Below, one piece after another: positions 59,887-64,000 of a stretch of 64,000 nucleotides of DNA. Within the stretch, counting starts at the first letter, position 1. Every line of letters starts with the position of its first letter. The notes beneath the pieces were generated by a model that made no database searches, had not been told where the DNA came from, and worked only from the letters and a program-made list of their open reading frames with translations. Source of the stretch: Pohlia nutans (lineage: Eukaryota; Streptophyta; Bryopsida; Bryales; Mniaceae); assembly GCA_022496805.1 (NCBI GenBank), contig CM040093.1, positions 4,776,501-4,840,500 on the forward strand, given 5' to 3'. The translations under genes and the position numbers were made by a program.

Positions 59887-61016
59887 TTTCTTTTATAGTA
59901 TATTTGGATTTATTATTAAAAGAAATGTATGAATGTATCATCAAATCATAAAAATAGATAATTTGAACTTACGACTGAAATCCATCATTTATGATGAGTA
60001 ATTGCATATGAGAGGGAAATTTACGAACATCAATATTATGCACATATGGTGCACTTAACTTCATAATGTCTCGTAAATCCTCTTCCCAATCTTTGGTCAA
60101 TTCATAACTGTAATTGCATAAAAGCACAAATACTAAAATACACATCATTTGATGCTTTAAAACACTTGTAAATTTTATATTTGACTTATTTCAACAATAA
60201 CTTCAAATCATACTGATTTCTAAATAAAAATTTATTTTATTAAGTATAATAAAGCTTCATATTCACAAAGAAGTATCAATTTATAAACCTTTCCAAGAAA
60301 TCATTTAAATTGCGTTCAAAGTACAATTGTTTCCATGAATCTCCATGAGAAGCAATATCGCAATTTCGCCATCTTGGAAGAGATCTTCGTTTCCAATAGC
60401 TCTCTTCTATAATCAACTATATACATAAACCATTAGTCATCAAAAGATGGTAATTTTTTAGAAATGAAATAATCATTGTATTATTTTTGAAATATAAAAA
60501 CTAAATAATATGATACTAAATAGGATAAACATGGGTAGTAATTAATGACCATCATTTCTTGGACAGACTTACATTAACTTGTGAAGTTTTGCTCTTCAAA
60601 TCATTGTTTTGATTTCATATTGTTTTTAAAATAAAATGAGAACTTATATTTGAAAATTATATATATATATATATAAAATATAAAATTAAACCTAAAATGT
60701 AAGTGATTAAGAACGATCACCTCACATCGGAAACAAGTTCTAAAGGCAGATCAATTGGCAACAACCCAACAATACGTTCTCGGATATTTGATGGCATGTC
60801 ACCAAAATAAGGATAATCTTTATAATTTATTGCTTTAATTGGCACAAGCATATCCACTAATGTTGGTTGAAAATAGAATGGAGGTATTGGTACTCCTTCC
60901 TTCCATATTTCTTCTTTCGTCTTTGGTTTTGGAGGTAGAGGTGGCTCTTCTAGCTCACCTTCTTTTTTTCCTTCTTTGCCTTCTTTTTCCTCTTCATTCT
61001 TTGCAACATCCGCCAT
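56806..61016 (-). CDS. Dynein regulatory complex subunit 5 (DRC5/TCTE1)
   Basis: Seven exons (minus): 61016-60726, 60416-60289, 60107-59973, 59691-59520, 59379-59211, 58818-58688 and a last exon from about 57225 to 56806; about 481 residues (human TCTE1 501). After an acidic/lysine-rich N-terminus comes LPLELVSDLI...YWKRR...PRWRNCDIASHGDSWKQ then LYFERNL, the diagnostic TCTE1 block. Leucine-rich repeats (LTELNLSSNLLNDHHV, VVNLDLSHNMIGDIG, LLSLNLSLNDLGDYGG, LVQLDISANPGIG) follow. The end is a Glu/Lys-rich coiled coil. In animals and algae the protein belongs to the nexin-dynein regulatory complex of motile axonemes, so here it should serve sperm flagella. Exons 1-6 join in frame with canonical sites. 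The last junction does not: the LRR frame needs the exon to start at 57225 after AC, while the AG acceptor at 57224 gives a shifted frame. It may be a mutated allele, a missing mini-exon or a sequence error. Confidence 0.85.
57257..57482 (-). mobile_element. TTAA MITE family XIV next to the last DRC5 exon
   Basis: A 226-bp element, TTGACCTCCTAAAGG to CTTTAGAGATTAA, ending only about 32 nt before the last DRC5 exon, i.e. within the branch-point region of that intron. GGGCCA, CTTTG, ACGCCC (57446-57462) lies 16 nt from the right TTAA with four of six pairs. Confidence 0.7.
57929..58166 (+). mobile_element. TTAA MITE family III, copy d, in a DRC5 intron
   Basis: A 238-bp element with intact TTAA ends; AAGCCC, AAATT, AGGCCT (57949-57965) lies 16 nt from the left TTAA. 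It is inside the intron between DRC5 exons 6 and 7, the same intron that carries family XIV. Confidence 0.9.
59805..59886. repeat. (TA)n/GATA microsatellite in a DRC5 intron
   Basis: TA runs interrupted regularly by TAGATA, followed by AGAGAGAG. It lies between DRC5 exons 3 and 4. Confidence 0.9.
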
Positions 61017-61815
61017 TATAACAACAATGACCAAATTACAAGATTTTTTTATTTTAATAAAAGTCAAAAGGCCAATCATTCGATAAATCAATTTTGATAA
61101 TATTTCATTTGAACAAAAATTGCACTTAAAACAATATACATCCAATAATGAAAAAATATATATTTTCAATTCCACATATCTTTAGTGAATTTGATTTTGA
61201 TACAAATGGAATAATTCATATATTGACCTCTTTGTATAATGATCAAATGAATTCCAAAATCATGAGGGTTGGGTTTTAAAAAGATAAAGAAATATCATCA
61301 TCAAACCATACATGAATAGATGATACTCAAAAACTTAGAAGAAGATAAATTCAATGTCTTTACTTGTTAAATTTTAACCAAAATAGCCTATGTTGTTAGA
61401 ATTCAACTCCAAAATTTTAAAATAGGTACATTGAAATTTCATTGCAATGATTTATAATATATTAGTATGCAATGGCATTAAAAAAATTGCTAAAAATTAG
61501 GAATCAAATTGATTTATTACTGTTGCATCTATAGAATAATTTAACTGATTTTTTTTTTTTACATTAGTAAATCTATAAGCATAATAAATAAAAATCTAAG
61601 ACAAAAATTTGCATGCCAATGCATAAGGACATTTTGACATATAAAATCAATGACCTAAACTTATATATTTATATGTTTTTTCACATTCTCCATTGTCCCT
61701 ATCATGCACTAGGAACTTTTGACATAAAAACAATGACCTAAACTTATATGTTCATATATCTCTTCACATTCCCCATTTTCTTTTTGACTCCCAATGAACT
61801 ATCTTTATTTTTCCT
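61017..61815. other. DRC5 upstream region
   Basis: AT-rich leader and promoter region of the minus-strand DRC5 gene. No clear TATA position. No other gene. Confidence 0.4.
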
Positions 61816-62634
61816 TTAACCCCTAACCGTCCCGACATTCATATTTTGGACGTTTTTGGGGGTACATTCACCTTTGAAGAGCTGTAACTTTTGCAAAAAG
61901 TGTCCAAAAATAATGAAATTTTGGAAAAAAAAACCCCCACATGATGTATGGAATGTGTGGTAAAAATTTCAGATCAATCCAAGATGTATTGAATTTTTGG
62001 TGATCATTTGAAAGTAGGTATCTTTTTTTTGGACAAGTTTTGTGCATTTTGATGGCTGCAACTTCGGGGGCTTGTATCTCCTTCATCCCATGTCCGTTTT
62101 CAATAAACACTATTGGGTTGGATTCCCCTTGAAGTCTAGTTATCATGGTAAAATTTTCATGTCAATCCATGTTGTTCTGAATGTCTGAGAGTCATTTTAG
62201 TGCATGGGTCTAGTTTGGACACTTTTTGCTTTTTGGGTCAAATCGGTCACTTTTCGGGCTACTTTTTGACATTGCAAGGCCATTTTAGGGCACTTTAAAT
62301 TTTTTCATGAGTTTTTTTGGTACCAATGTGTTTATATGATGATTTTGAACTACTTTATAGTTGAAAGTTTTTTCATTTGAGTAATTTTGAAAACGAATTT
62401 CACCTCTAACTGTGTTGCTAGGAAAATTTCAGCATCCTTTTTTAACACTAAAACACTACAATCTTGCAATCTATATGGCCAAATGACCTCAAAATTGATC
62501 CACATGATCTACAACATGTATATTACAAGATTGTACGGTTGAGATTTCTATACCTCACTTACATTTAGACATATAACACATCAAAAGCAATGATGATTTT
62601 AAGCCCAAAAAAGCTAGGGACGCTTAGGGGTTAA
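61816..62634 (+). mobile_element. TTAA MITE family XIII
   Basis: An 819-bp element, TTAACCCCTAACCGTC to GACGCTTAGGGGTTAA. CATTCA, TATTT, TGGACG (61836-61852) lies exactly 16 nt from the left TTAA and looks like CGTCCA, TATTT, TGGACG after two transitions. It is non-coding; only one copy in the window. Confidence 0.92.
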
Positions 62635-64000
62635 CTCACAACAAACTATCTCTATTTTAATTGACAATGAACTATGTCTTTAAACACTTTTATTTTTATT
62701 TTACCACAAACCTGTTTCTAAATGTTTTTTTATAATTTTTTTAAAGTAAGCCTTCTAAAACTATACAACCATTAGAGTTAACCGAAAAGAGAGCCATCTA
62801 ACCTCTCTTTTTGCTCTATTTCTAAGCTCTCTTTAGAACGATACTTGCGTGAAATAGAATCTTATCCCCGGGGGTGCACTCTACATTATGTTTGAGAATC
62901 ACATGCGTTCATGACCCCTTCTAAAAACCCCCTTGTATACGAGATGTTATATGTCTAAATACCATTGTATACAAATATATTCCGTTTTAAATATATGTTT
63001 AATGTAAATATACGTGAATATTTTCAGCTCTAAGTGTGTTTATTGTATGAAAAATTTGAAATATTAGTGTTTTATTGCAATATACTACAAGTTTCAACAA
63101 AGAAAGAAATTGATGTTGTTTGTCAATTTTATTTAATAAGTTTCTTCTAGCACAATTAGGTCCCGGAATGATTGCACTTGGCCAAGTGTAAAAATAGGGA
63201 ATTGCCTGTTCTTTCCTTTGCAATGAAAAATTAATACTTTTTGTACAATCAATGGTCAATGAACATAATAATTCAAAGAAAAATCCTCAATAAATTGTGT
63301 TACAAGAAGAAATTTGAAGCATTTTAATTTGTTCTTTTGAAAATAATAATATTTACATCTATTCTAAATTCATTGTTATTAGTATAGCATGTGTTCTTTC
63401 CACAACTTCAACAACCTAACCTACGCTAAATTTCATTGTTTATTTTCTTATTGTATTTAATAAAATTCCATGAATTTTTATGGAAAAATATTTTGAAATT
63501 CAAAGTTTCTATTTAATAAGTTCAAAGCTCATGAAACCACAAATGTGTACATCCCTTCTTCAAGAACTTTCCTATCGTGTAAATAACACTTCCGTGCCTT
63601 CTAATTTAATTTCTAGAAATTCTAAATTTTGGCTAATTTCTAATTTTCATAATTTTTGATGATATTGTTTTTGAAATTCAAATGTCATCGGCTTATGAAT
63701 TGGAATCATGTATATATTTAATGTTCACACCTCTTCCACAAAGGCTTTTCAACAATACTAAGAATGCCCTCATTGCCTCCATAGCAAGCCCATATCTAAA
63801 AGACATTTACAAACAAACAAAACTTAACCTAATTGTTGAATTAAATCTTAAACGACATTTTAGGTGACGAGGGGCAATCGAAAGCATGGATTTTATGATG
63901 TTTTCTTTGCGAGCATCAAGGAGCATGACCATATATTCTTTTTTGATCCCCTCATCATATTCCAGCCTTTGCATCATTTCTCAACCTTTTATATCATATC
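62635..64000. other. Intergenic to the window end
   Basis: AT-rich, no gene. Small frames at 62999-63259 (minus) and 63682-63867 (plus) have no recognisable features. Confidence 0.5.

Noticed and set aside
396..62634. CCCTAAA / TTTAGGG motifs resembling the plant telomere repeat
   Set aside because: They occur once per site, always next to TTAA at element ends, never as tandem arrays, and vary between families. They are element termini, not interstitial telomeres.

Overview
The window is AT-rich, repeat-dense plant nuclear DNA with four protein-coding genes. They are an S-adenosylmethionine decarboxylase gene with its conserved upstream ORFs (minus, about 20.5-22.9 kb), a large ankyrin/RCC1 protein of the IBtk-like plant family (minus, 40.3-46.2 kb), the meiotic recombination factor HOP2 (plus, 49.6-52.5 kb) and a leucine-rich-repeat protein matching the flagellar dynein regulatory complex subunit DRC5/TCTE1 (minus, 56.8-61.0 kb). 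The SAMDC leader peptide and the HOP2 and IBtk-like architectures are those of land plants. A DRC5 gene implies motile flagellated sperm, so the source is most likely a bryophyte, lycophyte or fern (or a cycad/Ginkgo), not a flowering plant. Four genes in 64 kb suggest a moderately large genome. All exon joins below come from reading frames, GT-AG signals and protein similarity by eye.

Region by region: 0-18 kb is gene-free and almost wholly mobile-element DNA. 18-23 kb holds SAMDC, flanked by small inverted-repeat elements. 23-40 kb is again gene-free, with nested elements, a minisatellite and a few short tandem repeats. 40-53 kb holds the IBtk-like gene and HOP2 transcribed away from each other, with about 3.5 kb between their start codons carrying a 180-bp duplication and MITEs. 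53-56.8 kb is repeats. 56.8-61 kb is DRC5, whose introns carry insertions. 61-64 kb is gene-free.

The outstanding feature is a group of about 27 near-complete short elements (about 70-925 bp, no coding capacity, roughly 14-15 kb or over a fifth of the window) in about 14 sequence families (labelled I to XIV here). All are bounded by TTAA, start CCC(C/T)(T)AAA-like and end in the reverse. Copies of one family have almost identical lengths (808/808/807/816; 546/546; 587/586; 553/549/547; 374/372). Two nested insertions have an uninterrupted relative elsewhere in the window, which shows that the target duplication is exactly TTAA. In nearly every family, one end carries a 17-nt palindrome (6-bp arms, 5-nt centre) starting 16 nt inside the TTAA. 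The arm sequences differ between families but stay complementary. This geometry (TTAA, 16 nt, 17-nt palindrome, at one end only) matches what I remember of the short-spacer end of the insect piggyBac transposon. I interpret the group as plant piggyBac-like MITEs mobilised by a transposase not encoded here. Around them are PIF/Harbinger-like MITEs (TAA/TTA target duplications), Stowaway-like and CACTA-like MITEs, and a roughly 100-bp SINE-like element with 12-bp target duplications.
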